A stretch of 64,000 bases of DNA from Pachyseris speciosa (taxonomy: Eukaryota > Cnidaria > Anthozoa > Scleractinia > Pachyseridae). Each line of letters opens with the position of its first letter. Position 1 is the first letter of the stretch. The stretch lies in the NCBI GenBank assembly GCA_016490735.1, contig JAEMWC010000076.1, forward strand, positions 385,001-449,000, read 5' to 3'. The notes under the pieces were generated by a model. The model did no database searches. It was not told where the DNA came from and saw nothing but the letters and a program-made list of their open reading frames with translations. The translations under genes were made by a program, and so were the position numbers. Below are positions 21,904-32,706 of the stretch, in pieces.

Positions 21904-22234
21904 CTATCCTTTTTATACTTGATTACATGTATTTAGGTAATGTTTCTGAAATTAAAGCAGTCTCAACCAGCAGCACCAGATTTTCTCAGCAGCTGAAAAC
22001 TATAGTATCAACGAAACTGTCATGGTCAAACCTTCTCAATCACTTGAATTGCTTTTTTTGATTTGGTGTAAACAGTTTTTAAAAGTTCATTAATAACAAC
22101 AACAACTTAATTTATAATTAGGTAAATGGATTTTACAGTTTGTCCACCCGAGTGTAGCAGAGCTAATTGCATTGGGTAGAACAATAACATAGGTACAGAA
22201 AATTATACATATAGTTCAATCCTTAATTTGGTAG
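21904..22234 (+). other. Probable U12-type (minor spliceosome) intron of CUEDC1
   Basis: The 5' end reads CTATCCTTT, one base away from the U12 consensus (A/G)TATCCTTT. A TCCTTAAT branch-point match to the U12 consensus TCCTTRAY sits at about 22220-22227, eight bases before the acceptor AG at 22233-22234, close spacing as U12 introns require. The flanking exons are in matching phase. The first intron base is C rather than A or G, which is unusual: sequence error, allele, or a truly rare site. Confidence 0.5.
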
Positions 22235-22308
22235 TATCATTGGCACTGGCTCAGCCGCATCGACTGCCAATCTTTTGGATGGTTACAATGATGATAATGA
22301 TGATGATG
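22235..22308 (+). CDS. CUEDC1: CUEDC1 exon 5
   Basis: The exon encodes GTGSAASTANLLDG followed by an Asp/Asn-rich run. Human CUEDC1 has GAAASTANLLDD at this place, so the frame and exon are well supported. The donor GTAGGT follows at 22309. It leaves in phase 1 and joins exon 6 through a split Asp codon (G|AT). Confidence 0.85.
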
Positions 22309-22336
22309 GTAGGTTTGTTGTTTGTTGTCATCTCTA

Positions 22337-22515
22337 CAGGCGCAGATCAAGGGGAGGTGAAATGGGCGAATTTTCACCCCCCTTTTTCTGAGCCCCACTT
22401 CTTTCTTTTTTTTTTCTAATCCCTCAAATATGGAAATAATATTTGATTTCTATGATTTCTATGATTGAGCTGGAGAAAATTCACCCCCCATTTCAAAATC
22501 CTGGATCCGCGCCTG
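22337..22515. mobile_element. MITE in CUEDC1 intron
   Basis: The ends CAGGCGCAGATCAAGG and, as complement, CAGGCGCGGATCCAGG match at 14 of 16 bases. CTCTA lies directly outside both ends (22332-22336 and 22516-22520). The GCGCGGATC-type ends resemble widespread non-autonomous DNA transposons. No coding content. Confidence 0.75.
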
Positions 22516-22916
22516 CTCTACAATAAATTCATTTGTAACTTCATTGTACATATGTATTTTAAATTTGTTTTCTTATTGTCACCTTTTTGTCATTGTGTAA
22601 AAGATGTAACATGTAATTTAAAACTCATGTGCATACTTCTTAATTCCAATCAACAGCAAACACAGAAACTTGTTAGGAAATTATAATTTAAGATGTTTTA
22701 CTTAACATTTTACATTACGATGTTTAGGTGAAGTTGCAGCCATTTCTAAACAAGAGATCAAATTTTTATGTACATCAAAGTGCACGTATTGACCACTAAT
22801 ACCAGTGCTTGATCAATATAGTTGCATCAAGGTTGTTAGAAGAAGTTTGTGCGGTACTGTATGTAAAAAGGTTCTCAGTTCTTCAACATTCTGGCATCAT
22901 ATTTATTTTCATTTAG

Positions 22917-23023
22917 ATGAAATGCTGAATGCAATGGGCTCAGCCAGACTTGAAATCATGGATGAAAGAGATGAGGACAAAGAAAAAGAGACATCGCCTC
23001 AAAAAACAGCCCAACAACCAAAG
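22917..23023 (+). CDS. CUEDC1: CUEDC1 exon 6
   Basis: The acceptor TTTTCATTTAG precedes 107 open bases, and donor GTGTGT follows. The peptide (NAMGSARLEIMDERDEDKEKE...) is acidic and charged, like the poorly conserved tail of the vertebrate protein. Phase 1 in, phase 0 out. Confidence 0.75.
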
Positions 23024-23509
23024 GTGTGTATATGCACATCAACAACATTTGTAAAATAATATATGTACGATAAAAAAGCTATAAAACTTTCTCTAGGAGC
23101 TTTTCCACTAATTTGTGCTTTATTTTTGGGAGTTTAATTTTCTAACATGAATATTAAATGATCAAAGCCACCTAAGAAGCCCAATATGCATTCTACAATG
23201 GTTTACCCACAAATGAGATACCTAAACCAGAAAAAAAGAATGTAATACATTTCTTTTTTATTAAGATATTGCTGAAACATGAGTGGTAAAAAAAAAACAG
23301 TCTGTCAAAATTAATTGCTCATAATGTTCTCAAAAACCATCTTAAAGATCTTTTCCAAGTTTACCTACAACTTGTGTAGTCTGACTAATTCAAATCATAA
23401 AAGTTTCATTAAAAGTGTCTGAGTAGATTTGGAGATAACTGACATCATATATATCAAAGGGTTGTGTTCTACCATGGTAACAGTTGTTGCATGGAAACCA
23501 ACGAAATAA

Positions 23510-23620
23510 TTTTAAATATGTGAGTGATCATCGCAGTTATGAACACTACTCAAGCAGTAGTGAAAATAAAGCCTGCAAAAAATTCAGGCTTGTTCGGGAT
23601 TTGAACCCACGACCTCTGCA
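23510..23620 (-). mobile_element. tRNA-derived SINE-like repeat in the last CUEDC1 intron
   Basis: On the complement, GTGGGTTCAAATCCCG is a tRNA B-box-like segment. It is followed by an AAGCCTGAATTTTTT run and a TACTGCTTGAGTAGTGTTCATAA block. The last two blocks recur in related form at 42555-42640. The extent is approximate. Confidence 0.5.
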
Positions 23621-23754
23621 AAACCTACAAACCCACAACCTCTAAGAAACCAAAACTTGTCTTCTGTGGAAGGTTTTATTTTCAGACAATTCACTTCAGT
23701 TCTAGAACACTTTTAGCACCTTGTCAGTGAAATTTCATCATTTTCTTTTTTCAG

Positions 23755-23829
23755 CCACCTGAAACAGACCAGAAGAAGCCTGGCAGTGTTGAACCAATCG
23801 TGTTCTTTTCTGAAGACAACGAGTTTTAA
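23755..23829 (+). CDS. CUEDC1: CUEDC1 exon 7 (terminal)
   Basis: A strong acceptor (TTCTTTTTTCAG) is followed by 24 codons and a TAA at 23827-23829. The tail ends EPIVFFSEDNEF. It enters in phase 0, matching exon 6. The 3' UTR lies downstream; no AATAAA signal was recognised nearby. Confidence 0.75.
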   Translation, partial: PPETDQKKPGSVEPIVFFSEDNEF

Positions 23830-24762
23830 TACAAAGAAGAAAAGTAACAGATTTTATGGAGAAATGTTATAAGTGAACTATGTGTTATAAAGGGGCCAAG
23901 GATGGATTTGTATAATAGTCTTTGACAGCTGCCATTGTAGCATGTGAATTAGGCACAGGGGTTACGTGATATTGATGGCAACAAGTTACAGTGTAAGGGA
24001 CCTGCTATGAGAAAGGGTTTTTGAGTATCTCCTAGAGTTAGGTCTTTAATTCAGTAGTCTACTAACACTTTTATCATCAGATAAAACGAATTCCCACCCA
24101 AATAACATTGAGTTGAATTATATGCAAACTTCATGCAGGAAAAGTGAAGTATAAGAGAGAGCAGAATTGAAGTAGTGTATTTTGCAATTTACAGGGTGTC
24201 AAATTTAGGGCAAAACTTTAAATTTTATAAATTGCAGACACATTTCATTTGTTTGGCTTGAATGTTGAAAGTGTAGGGGTTCCAAAGTTTGTAAGTATTT
24301 GAGCCAGTTCGTGAAGTCACGTGACATGATGTCATATCTGAAATGGGTCTATTCAGTTCTTGTACCACTCCCTCACCACCCCCACTCCGTTTGTATTAGG
24401 GTTGGTGAGGTGTGAGATGCATTACAGAAGCCATGTGATTGGAAATTGAGAAGAGTAAATTTATTTCTGAGAAAGAAGCCTGTAAGCTTCACGGATGGCA
24501 AAAAAATCGAAACAGAAAAGCACAGCATCGAAACAATGGCGTGCAAAGCAAAGAAAACATAACTTCTCGCGGTTCTCACACATGTCTCAGTAGGTTACGG
24601 CAATGCCGCGGAGTTGGGTAGAACGTAGACAGGGAGTTAAATTTAGTTCAAATGGAAAGAGGTTATTTACTTAAAACAAATGTGTTCTAAGGCTACTCAG
24701 AGTAGGAAATGGTTTAACATCCTTAGAGATCCTACAGTGTGAGTGTTCAAATAAAAGCTCAC
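23830..24762. other. CUEDC1 3' flank
   Basis: Presumed 3' UTR followed by unannotated sequence. The open frames here are short and unrecognised. Confidence 0.45.
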
Positions 24763-25046
24763 AGAGCGGTTTTCAATTGAGTGTCGAAAGTAATTCTCGT
24801 TTTGTTTTGGTTTTGCCTTGCTTCGCTCTGTGATTGGCCAGGAAAACTCGCGCCGCTTTCTCAACCAGTGAGAAGCAAAACCAAAACCAATGGCGACTTG
24901 CACGCGCGCATTTTCCCGCGCTTAGCGCCGGCTACATGTAATTGCTTCGTATTCTGATTGGCTCATTGCATTGCTTACTTCTGTTGTGATTGGCTGGAGT
25001 AATTGCTTTGGTTTTGGTTTTACCATACTCAATTGAAAAGCGCTCT
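24763..25046. mobile_element. MITE with AGAGCG-TTTTCAATTGAG ends
   Basis: The left end AGAGCGGTTTTCAATTGAG and the complement of the right end AGAGCGCTTTTCAATTGAG differ at one of 19 bases. The interior is GC-richer and repeats a TGATTGGC motif. No transposase frame is present and the target duplication is unclear. Confidence 0.75.
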
Positions 25047-25630
25047 AACTTCTTTTAAAAGGGCAATGTCATGGAGATTTGGTACTTTTTGATCAAAGCT
25101 AAACCGAAACTGCAATAGGGCGTCCTCTCCTTCACGACCTTCCTGGAGCATCAAGGAGGATATACCTTTTAGTTTCGTCAAAGAGATTTAAACCAAAGTA
25201 GAAACTTTAAAACGAGAGAAGGACTTGACAAAAGTAACTATTAGAAATCCTGAAGCTGCAAAGGCCTTTGCCATCCTTGTAAATAGTTTCAGTGTACCAG
25301 TATACATGAGTAACGTTTCCCCCAAATAGACTATTTTTGCGTTTTGTTTGGTTTGTCTGTGACCTTTACTGATATTAGGTGATGTCGTCCCTTTAACTGC
25401 AGAAGATAAGGTCCTGTGGCCCTGTGTTCTTTCAATCATTTCAGAATTTGGGTTAGAATTCTTGGGAATAGGTTGAATATCATATGTAAATTAGAGAACA
25501 TAACCTGCTGAAATAAATATTCATTACCTTTGTATGTCGGGGTCAATTGTTGTCCAGTCTTGGAAGTGGTTGTTTTCTACTGATGCCTAACAGGAAACAC
25601 ATTGTTGAATGATATCCATGTGTTATTACT

Positions 25631-25682
<52 letters not shown>

Positions 25683-26640
25683 ACATCATCATCATCATCA
25701 TCATCATCGCCATCACCACCATCTTCATAGTCATCCTCATTATCATTATTGCCTTATGAAACACTCCAATCGTGTTGTCTACATCACCAAAAGGTCAATG
25801 TAATGAGTAACGGGAATGGGATAAAAGCTAAGAGTATCTTTAACGACAGAGATCAACAATAACACGTTGCTAATGACTACCTACCATCTGAGTTGCCGGG
25901 ATTCAATTACGGTGTGTACTTGGGACAGAATGTTGCTGGAGTTATCAATGTTTACTTGCTTGATGACATGACCAGACCTCCACGCTTTTACATAGAAATT
26001 TAGCTGTGTGGTTCACATTAATTTCCTTCGATAATTTCACGTGAACTTTCCCCTCAATTTGACGTTGCTTGTGTAAATTTCACATGGAGCCAACTTAAGA
26101 TGGTAAAGACATTGACATTGATACGGCCTGCGGGCGATACCAAGAGATGGACAAATTTTCGTGCTAACACGACTCAACACTTTGAAATAAAGTTATCACT
26201 CAAATACACCTCGCTCAAAATTATATTGTAAAACTGTAAAGCTGTAGCGTAGAAATGCTGTAGGCGCTGATCCAGACCGTTTTCTGCCGTTTTGCGGAAA
26301 ACGGTCAGAGTTTTGAAAACTAAATATATTTTAAAAATAAAAATAAAAATAAAATTTCCAAGTCTCTTGAAACCTGTCCAATATCAAAAGCCAAGGGAAT
26401 GGCTCTTTTTGTAGGATTTATATCCAAAACGTTATTCCGTGGTAGCATCCCCCCCCCCCCCCCCTTAAAGCGTCGGGCTCTTGCCGCTCCTGTTATCGAT
26501 AAACGATCACCATTTTCCCTGAATTCGCGCCTGTGCTGTGTATATTAGTTTCAAGTTTGGATCCTAAACTTGATTCTGTAATGATGCTGATCACTTTTAT
26601 TTCAGTATGCTGTAAAGTTAAACTTTTCGCGGTTCTTTGT
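25047..26640. other. Gene-free stretch with ATC microsatellite
   Basis: No gene is supported. It holds the ATC array at 25630-25707, a small hairpin near 26279-26305 (CCGTTTTCTGCCGTTTTGCGGAAAACGG region) and a poly-C run at about 26449-26464. Confidence 0.5.
25630..25707. repeat. ATC microsatellite
   Basis: Nearly pure (ATC)n with one CAACATC interruption. It generates long Met or His runs in the translated frames, which are not genes. Confidence 0.97.
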
Positions 26641-26699
26641 TTTGCCGTGGTGTATAGTGTGTCTAGCTGACTTGTTCTGCAGAGATTTATTTCTATTTA

Positions 26700-26847
26700 T
26701 TGCTGATGTCAACTGGCTGCCTGGCTCCGCTAGCCCTTATGGTTATTCCAGGCAGCCAGTACTCTCAACTTTTACCTTTAATTTTTTATTGTAAATTATC
26801 TTTTTTTGCAAGAAAAAGAGTACAAATAAAGATTGTTGTTGTTGGGG
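26700..26847 (+). mobile_element. LINE-like 3' end with TTG repeat tail
   Basis: An AT-rich 3' end reading GTACAAATAAAGATTG ends in a (TTG)n tail, exactly where the receptor remnant G begins. This form of 3' end is common to cnidarian LINEs. The 5' boundary is uncertain. Confidence 0.45.
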
Positions 26848-27157
26848 TCTGTATTTTGTCAGCCTCCAGGCATAAAATGAAGACAAATAAAAACATCCAA
26901 AGCCAGTTAACGAACATCATCTTATCGCCAATAGTAATCCCTACTTGTATATCAAGTCTTTCTTGTTGTGTTTCTTGTTGATGTTCAAAAGTGTGATATG
27001 AGGAAGAGCACGCACGATGAGGATACTTGACACTGGATTCTGTTCGTGCGAGTCGTCCATGCTTTTCCACGTGCACAGGAAACCCAACGCGTGCAACACT
27101 ATAATGATAGTCGAGTGAAGTTGTAGATCCACTTGGATCAAGGCTCGTAACCTAACT
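26848..27157 (-). pseudogene. Type I receptor remnant G (TM5-TM7)
   Basis: The complement covers the end of TM4/TM5 to TM7 of the receptor family (ALPHI, QQERLDIQ, TIGDKMMF, CLEADKIQ). Frameshifts and internal deletions have removed loop 3. It is bounded by a LINE tail on one side and the hAT insertion on the other. Confidence 0.8.
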
Positions 27158-27162
27158 GGTTC

Positions 27163-27891
27163 TAGGGCTGTCCATAAGTTGCTCGGCCACTTTTGAGCAA
27201 CTTTTCTGATTTCGAGCAACTTTCAATCCTTTGAGCAACTTTTCGGATTGCGAGCAACTTTCTTCTGTTTTGAACAGGTTTCTTGCTTTTTAAGACATTT
27301 CACAACTTCAAAGCGCCTATTAAAGTTCTGATATTGGACATTGGTTGCTTTCATCATGATATACCTTTTGCAAACAACATTTATACACTATCCGACACTA
27401 TCCCTGCTCTGGAGAATACGGCTAGTGCCTAGTGGTGGTCTGCCTGTGGTAGTTTTACAAGGGTCAGTGGATATGGTAAAAAAATCAAAATGCCGGAGCT
27501 GAACGATAGTCCATGCTCGAGTGACCATGATGAATATTCAGATCCTCTAGAAATAGCAGCTAGTGCTGGAGCTAGGTTGAGTAAGCTGGTATATAAGGAA
27601 GCAAATGAAGAGGATCAGATTTTGGGATGTGGGTTGAGACAAGATAGCAATGTAAAACTTAAGCTTACACACAATTATAATGAAATCAATATGCAATATG
27701 TATCTGGCATCTATGCAAAGTGAAATTCTTCATGACCATCTTCATTTTAGTTGATAATTAGCCTCTTACACCAAAATACAAAAAAGCAACTTCTGAGCAA
27801 CTTTTAGAGTTTTGGAGCAACTTTTGAGCAACTTTTTGAGAAAATTGAAGCAACTTTTCAAACATTTATGAGCACCTTGTGGACAGCCCTA
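27163..27891. mobile_element. hAT-family non-autonomous element (729 bp)
   Basis: The terminal repeat TAGGGCTGTCCA is inverted at the other end, and an 8-bp target duplication ACTGGTTC flanks both sides (27155-27162, 27892-27899), the hAT signature. Both subterminal regions carry a repeated GAGCAACTTTT motif, at least four copies on the left and four or five on the right, as expected of hAT transposase-binding arrays. A 77-codon ATG frame (27490-27723) lies in the middle. No hAT dimerisation domain is seen. Confidence 0.88.
27490..27723 (+). CDS. Small ORF inside the hAT element, unknown
   Basis: A 77-residue acidic peptide begins at a true ATG (MPELNDSPCSSDHDEY...). It sits between the two subterminal repeat arrays, where an autonomous element would carry its transposase. 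It has no zinc-finger or RNase-H-like motif. It could be a captured exon fragment or chance. Confidence 0.3.
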   Translation: MPELNDSPCSSDHDEYSDPLEIAASAGARLSKLVYKEANEEDQILGCGLRQDSNVKLKLTHNYNEINMQYVSGIYAK

Positions 27892-28622
27892 ACTGGTTCT
27901 CTGTAAGGGGTATTACTATGGAGCCGAATAAGACTGTTATTTCATTGGTAATGAAAACGTAAAGCTTGTGGGATGTGGTTGGAGTGACAATACTTCACAA
28001 ATTAATGTGATCAAGTAAGCTGAAGCCACTCTAAGCGCACTAAGGCCACAAGGTAGCGGGAATTATCCCTTAAATCTATTTCATTGGTAGTGGGCTGGCA
28101 AGCTGGATCATTCGTGATAAATTTGTCTCTTTTTTTGTCATCCTTGACAAACTCAGTCTTCCTTTGTTTAGGATGGCTGAAACGTTTTTAATGGATCCTT
28201 TTCACAATTTAATTTAAAAATACATCGCACGTATACATTAGCCATTTTAATAAAGACTTAAGGCAAAATGTGAAAATTTGTTATGACAATTTACGGCAGC
28301 TCGAGTGATTAATATTAGGCTGGACACTTGCGGCACATGAACTCCTGAATTGACACCTTTTTACAATTTGAAACTTTTTCGCTTATTACAACAAGCTTAC
28401 GTCAATATTGATCACCTTTTATTGCAGCTTTTTAAGTTCGTATCACGATTTGTCATTAAAGCCACTGCCTAAGGTATTACAATACACGACAGACATAGAT
28501 TGAATGATTGTCGCTTCTCTGAATCAGCTCAAACTCATGGTTCATGAGCTTTTTCATCCTACTTATGCCTCAGGCTTCGGTTGCTGCAAGGTGAACTGTT
28601 CCGTGGTCTTATTTCTGTGGCG
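27892..28622. other. Type I receptor 3' flank
   Basis: This matches 31280-31877 and 53990-54664. No gene is seen. A block beginning near 28020 (AAGCCACTCTAAG...) is present twice at 53800 and 54051. Confidence 0.6.
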
Positions 28623-29585
28623 TTAGGCCGGGTTCACTTGACTACCTCTGCAGGACAACACTATTTGTAAAGACCTTCTGTATTTTGTCAGCCTCCAGGC
28701 ATAAATAAAAGCATCCAAAGCGACCTTGAGAAACATCATCTCATCACCAATAGTAATCCCCGCTTGTATATCAAGCCTTTCTTGTCGTGTTTCTTGTTTC
28801 ATGTAAAAACTCATGTGAAGTAGTATGATATGAGAAACAGCACACACAATGAGGATACCTGACAACGGCAATGTTACAATTGAGACCGACTGCCTTTCGC
28901 TGATCCTATTCGTGCGAATCGTCCTCGTTTGTCCACGCGCGTCTCGAGGTCCGCCAGCTGCAAGCGGTCGAGAGGTTTTGGCAAATTTACGAAACGACCA
29001 CAATAGCATAAACGAACCAAACATGAGAACCACTGTAATGAGAGTCGAGTGAAGATGTAGATCCAATTGAATCAAGGCTCGTAACCGAACTCCGGCGAAT
29101 TGTAAGGAGATGAACCCAGCAAAGTACACGAACAACAAGACAACACACGCGAGGACCCTGCGTGTGGTCACGATTGACCGGTAACGGTGAGAGAAGGTTA
29201 TTGCCACGTACTGCGACCAAATTAGACCAAGAACAAGTAGGAACGACGAGTTAAGGCCCACGTACGAGAACAAAGCTCCAAAGAAGGATAAACGTTTTTA
29301 CGGTTCACGAAGCACCAAAGACTATGAGAAATATCTCAACAAACGGCTCATTATAAAGAAGGGTCCGAGAAACACACCAGTTATGAAATCCACAAGGGCT
29401 AAAACGACAATGAAGTAAGTAGCAGGAGTACGGAAGCATTTCAGAGGATCCTTGTAGAGAGATAGCAATAATAACACGTTGCTGATGATGGTTACTGGTG
29501 AAAGAATCGCTAAGCAGATGGCGGTCCCTAGCTGTGTGTTCAGGTAGAAGGTAAGATCTACTTGTGATGAATTAGTGCTATCCAT
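28623..29585 (-). pseudogene. Type I rhodopsin-like receptor H, two in-frame stops
   Basis: The frame runs without indels from the ATG at 29585 to the stop near 28623. Two premature stops lie in the loop between TM2 and TM3: TAG (29324-29322), replacing the Trp codon of FSW, and TAA (29300-29298), replacing the Tyr codon of EPYK. All seven spans are otherwise readable, including SQY at the TM3 end and DAFIY in TM7. The C terminus ends GSQVNPA, which defines type I; type II ends in a longer NATETQTMENFTFQ tail. This is the most complete type I copy. Confidence 0.88.
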
Positions 29586-30562
29586 GGCCAATCAAGATTT
29601 TCAAACTATTCTCCCACTAAAAAATATATCGCCGTCGGTGGTGCAGACGATTGCGGAATCTTGATCCTTTCGTGGCCAATGCCGAGGAATAAAGTTTTCG
29701 GCAGGCTGCCTTCTCAGCTAAAACTTCAACTAAAGATAAATATTAGTGTGATGTTAGTTGGGTCGCTCTTAATTTGTTGCCTTTTTTTGGCCTCCAGATG
29801 ACCACTGTCGAGTACAGACAATTCACTCATCTCTTCAGTCTTTTCCCTTCTCAGTTTCCAATTGTAAAGTGTTTTTCTTAGGCAATTGTATTGAAATATC
29901 TCGGTTACTTTTGCTTAAATTTAGACTTCATTACCTGGCAGCAGATATTTTCTGACGCTAGGAAGTCAAGTAGCAATTATTTTCACCTTTTAGGGAAATT
30001 CCGCCTGACTGTGGTTTTATACTCTGAACAGTTAGGGCCTGAGCTGATTTCAAAACAAGATACGCGATTCTTCAGGTAACGTCTAGTTTGGCTGCACCTT
30101 TAAGTATAGCCAATTCGATTCCGTTCAACACATAACATCAGTAATACATCTTGAGGCGTATAATGCCTTCCTGTTTTGTAATCCGTTTATGATTGATTGT
30201 AATAACAGTTGTCGTAACTTTAATTGGCTGACGATCCTGCTATAATAAAGCTTCTCGTCTTCAGTTTCCAGCTAATAACGCATCTGTCGCGAATTGCGAC
30301 TACACGTCAACTCTCCGGCGTAATTTGTGATAATTAATCCGTACTACTTCAAGCGGTTGAAATAACACATGGTTTTTTCCTCCAGAAAAGTCTTAAATAT
30401 GAATAAATATCGCTTACTTTTCAGTAACGAAACACTGGAAAATCATCTAGTGATACAAACAATTTTTGGGTTGCACCTGCAACGGACTTTTCAACTGATT
30501 CGTTGTACAATCTTACTACTCCAACCACCACAGGAAAGCAGTTTACACTATCGTTCCTCTAT

Positions 30563-30563
<1 letters not shown>
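29586..30563. other. 5' flank of receptor H
   Basis: No gene is supported, and this flank is not shared with the other units. Confidence 0.4.

Positions 30564-30636
<73 letters not shown>
30564..30636. repeat. TCA microsatellite
   Basis: Pure (TCA)n. The sequence just after it (CACCAACTGGTGCTGTT ...) recurs at the truncated 5' ends of receptors I and D, each time preceded by a short CATCATCA remnant. Confidence 0.95.
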
Positions 30637-31877
30637 TACACCAACTGGTGCTGTTTAGGGCGATGATATTTATTATTCAATTGAGAGTTAGCGGTATAGA
30701 GTAAAGCGCATACTTCTCCCATGTTGGTTGCAAAATCTCATTAAAATGCAAAACTGGTGTAGCCATCCAATGAACAGTCGGCCATCTTGGATTATGCGAA
30801 TGCTATACAGTTAATCCATGCGCATTAAAAACTAAAATATTCCAATCCCTGCAAAACTTGTCCAACAAACATTTGGTAGCTTTGGTCGGCACATCGACTT
30901 CAATGAAGCATGAACTCCAACGATGAATTCTTCCCAAATAAGTCATGGTGGCATTTACTCTGTGTTCTGTAAAAAATTATAAACGTTGAAATTTCGGGGA
31001 AGGTAATATTCGCCCCCAACCATCCCTCTCCCACAATCTGGATGGGGTTAATAGGAAGGTTGGTAGGGCACCGTCATGCAATATGCAATATGCCTTGAGA
31101 GATAGGCCTTTTTATCGTTACGTTCTGGGCAATATTAAGAATATTAGCTTTACAACCGGTACTTGCCCTCCCCCAGAGAGAAGATGTCTCTTAGCCATTT
31201 TTTTTTGTCAAGACATGTTTTGTTTTGTGTTGTTTTTAGGTTTTTAGCCGTTTGCTTGATTAAAGAGTAATAAACTATAGTCCTCTGTAAGGGGTATTAT
31301 TATGGTGCGGAGTGAGCCGGTTATTTCATTGGTAGTTGGCTGGTAAGCTGGATCATTCGTGAAAAATTTGTTTCTTTGTTGTCATCCTTGAAAAACTCAA
31401 TCTTCCTTTGTTTAGGATGGCTGAAACGTTTTGAGTGGATCCTTTTCACAATTTAATTTAAAAATACATCGCACGTATACATTAGCCATTTTAATAACGA
31501 CTTAAGGCAAAATGTAAAAATGTGTTATGACAATTTACGACAGCACGAGTGATTAAAATTACGCCGGACAGTTGACGCAGATGGGCCCCTGAATTGACAT
31601 CTTTTTACAATTTGAAACTTTTTCGCTTATTACAACAAGCTTACGTCAATACTGATCACCTTTTATTGCAGCTTTTTAAGTTCGTATCACGATTTGTCAT
31701 TAAAGCCACTGCCTGAGGTATTGCAATACACGACGGACATAGATTGAATGATTGTCGCTTCTCTGAATCAGCTCAAACTCATGGTTCATGAGCTTTTTCA
31801 TCCTACTTATGCCTCAGGCTTCGGTTGCTGCAAGGTGAACTGTTCCGTGGTCTTATTTCTGTGGCGTTAGGCCGGGT

Positions 31878-32706
31878 TCACTTGACTACTCTGCAGTACA
31901 ACACTATTTGTAAAGACCTTCTGTATTTTGTCAGCCTCCAGGCATACATAAAAGCATTCAAAGCGACCTTGAGAAACATCATCTCATCACCAATAGTAAT
32001 CCCCGCTTGTATATCAAGCCTTTCTTGTCGTGTTTCTTGTTTCATGTAAAAACCGATGTGAAGTAGTATATGAGAAACAGCACACACAATGAGGATACCT
32101 GACAACAGCAATGTTACAACTGTGAACTGCCTTTGGCTGATCCTGTTCGTGCGAGTCGTCCACGCTTGTCCACGCGCGTCTCGAGGTCCGCCAGCTGCAA
32201 ATTGTCGAGAGGTTTTGGCAAATTTACGAAACGACCTCAATAGCATAAACGAACCCAACATGAGCAATAATGTAAAAAAATGACAGTCGTGTGACGATGT
32301 AGATCCACTTGAACGAAGATTTGTAACTGAACTCCAGTGAATTGTAAGGAGATGAACCCAGTAAGATACACGAACGACAAGACAATACACGCGAGGACCT
32401 TGCGTGTGGTCACGATTGACAGAATATACTTTGCTATTATCATTATATATAACGGTGAGGGAAGGTTTTTGCGACGTATTGCGACCAAATTAGACCAAGA
32501 ACAGGGAGGAACGACGAGTTGAGGCCCACGTACGCGAACAAAGCTCCAAAGAAGGATAAACTTTTGTACGGTTCACGAAGCACCAAAGACTATGAGAAAT
32601 ATCGCAACAAACGGCTCATTATAAAGAAGAGTTCGATAAACACACCAGTTATGAAATCCACCAGGGCTAAAGCGACGAGGAAGTAAGTAGCAGGAGTACG
32701 GAAGCA
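31878..32706 (-). pseudogene. Type I receptor pseudogene I
   Basis: The copy lacks TM1: homology starts at CFRTPATYF and the upstream side is joined to sequence found next to the TCA microsatellite. It has a TAG in the TM2-TM3 loop. A 29-base AT-rich block replaces three bases just after FPHR, a net gain of 26. A seven-A run near TM5 is one base shorter than in copy D and shifts the frame. From there to TM7 it reads well (LLLSGILIVCAVSH, QERLDIQ, RLTKYRRSLQ). Confidence 0.87.

Noticed and set aside
25543..25803. Met-rich and His-rich open frames
   Set aside because: They are translations of the ATC microsatellite at 25630-25707.
30369..30704. Ser-rich 111-codon frame
   Set aside because: The Ser run is the TCA microsatellite; the flanks show no protein signal.
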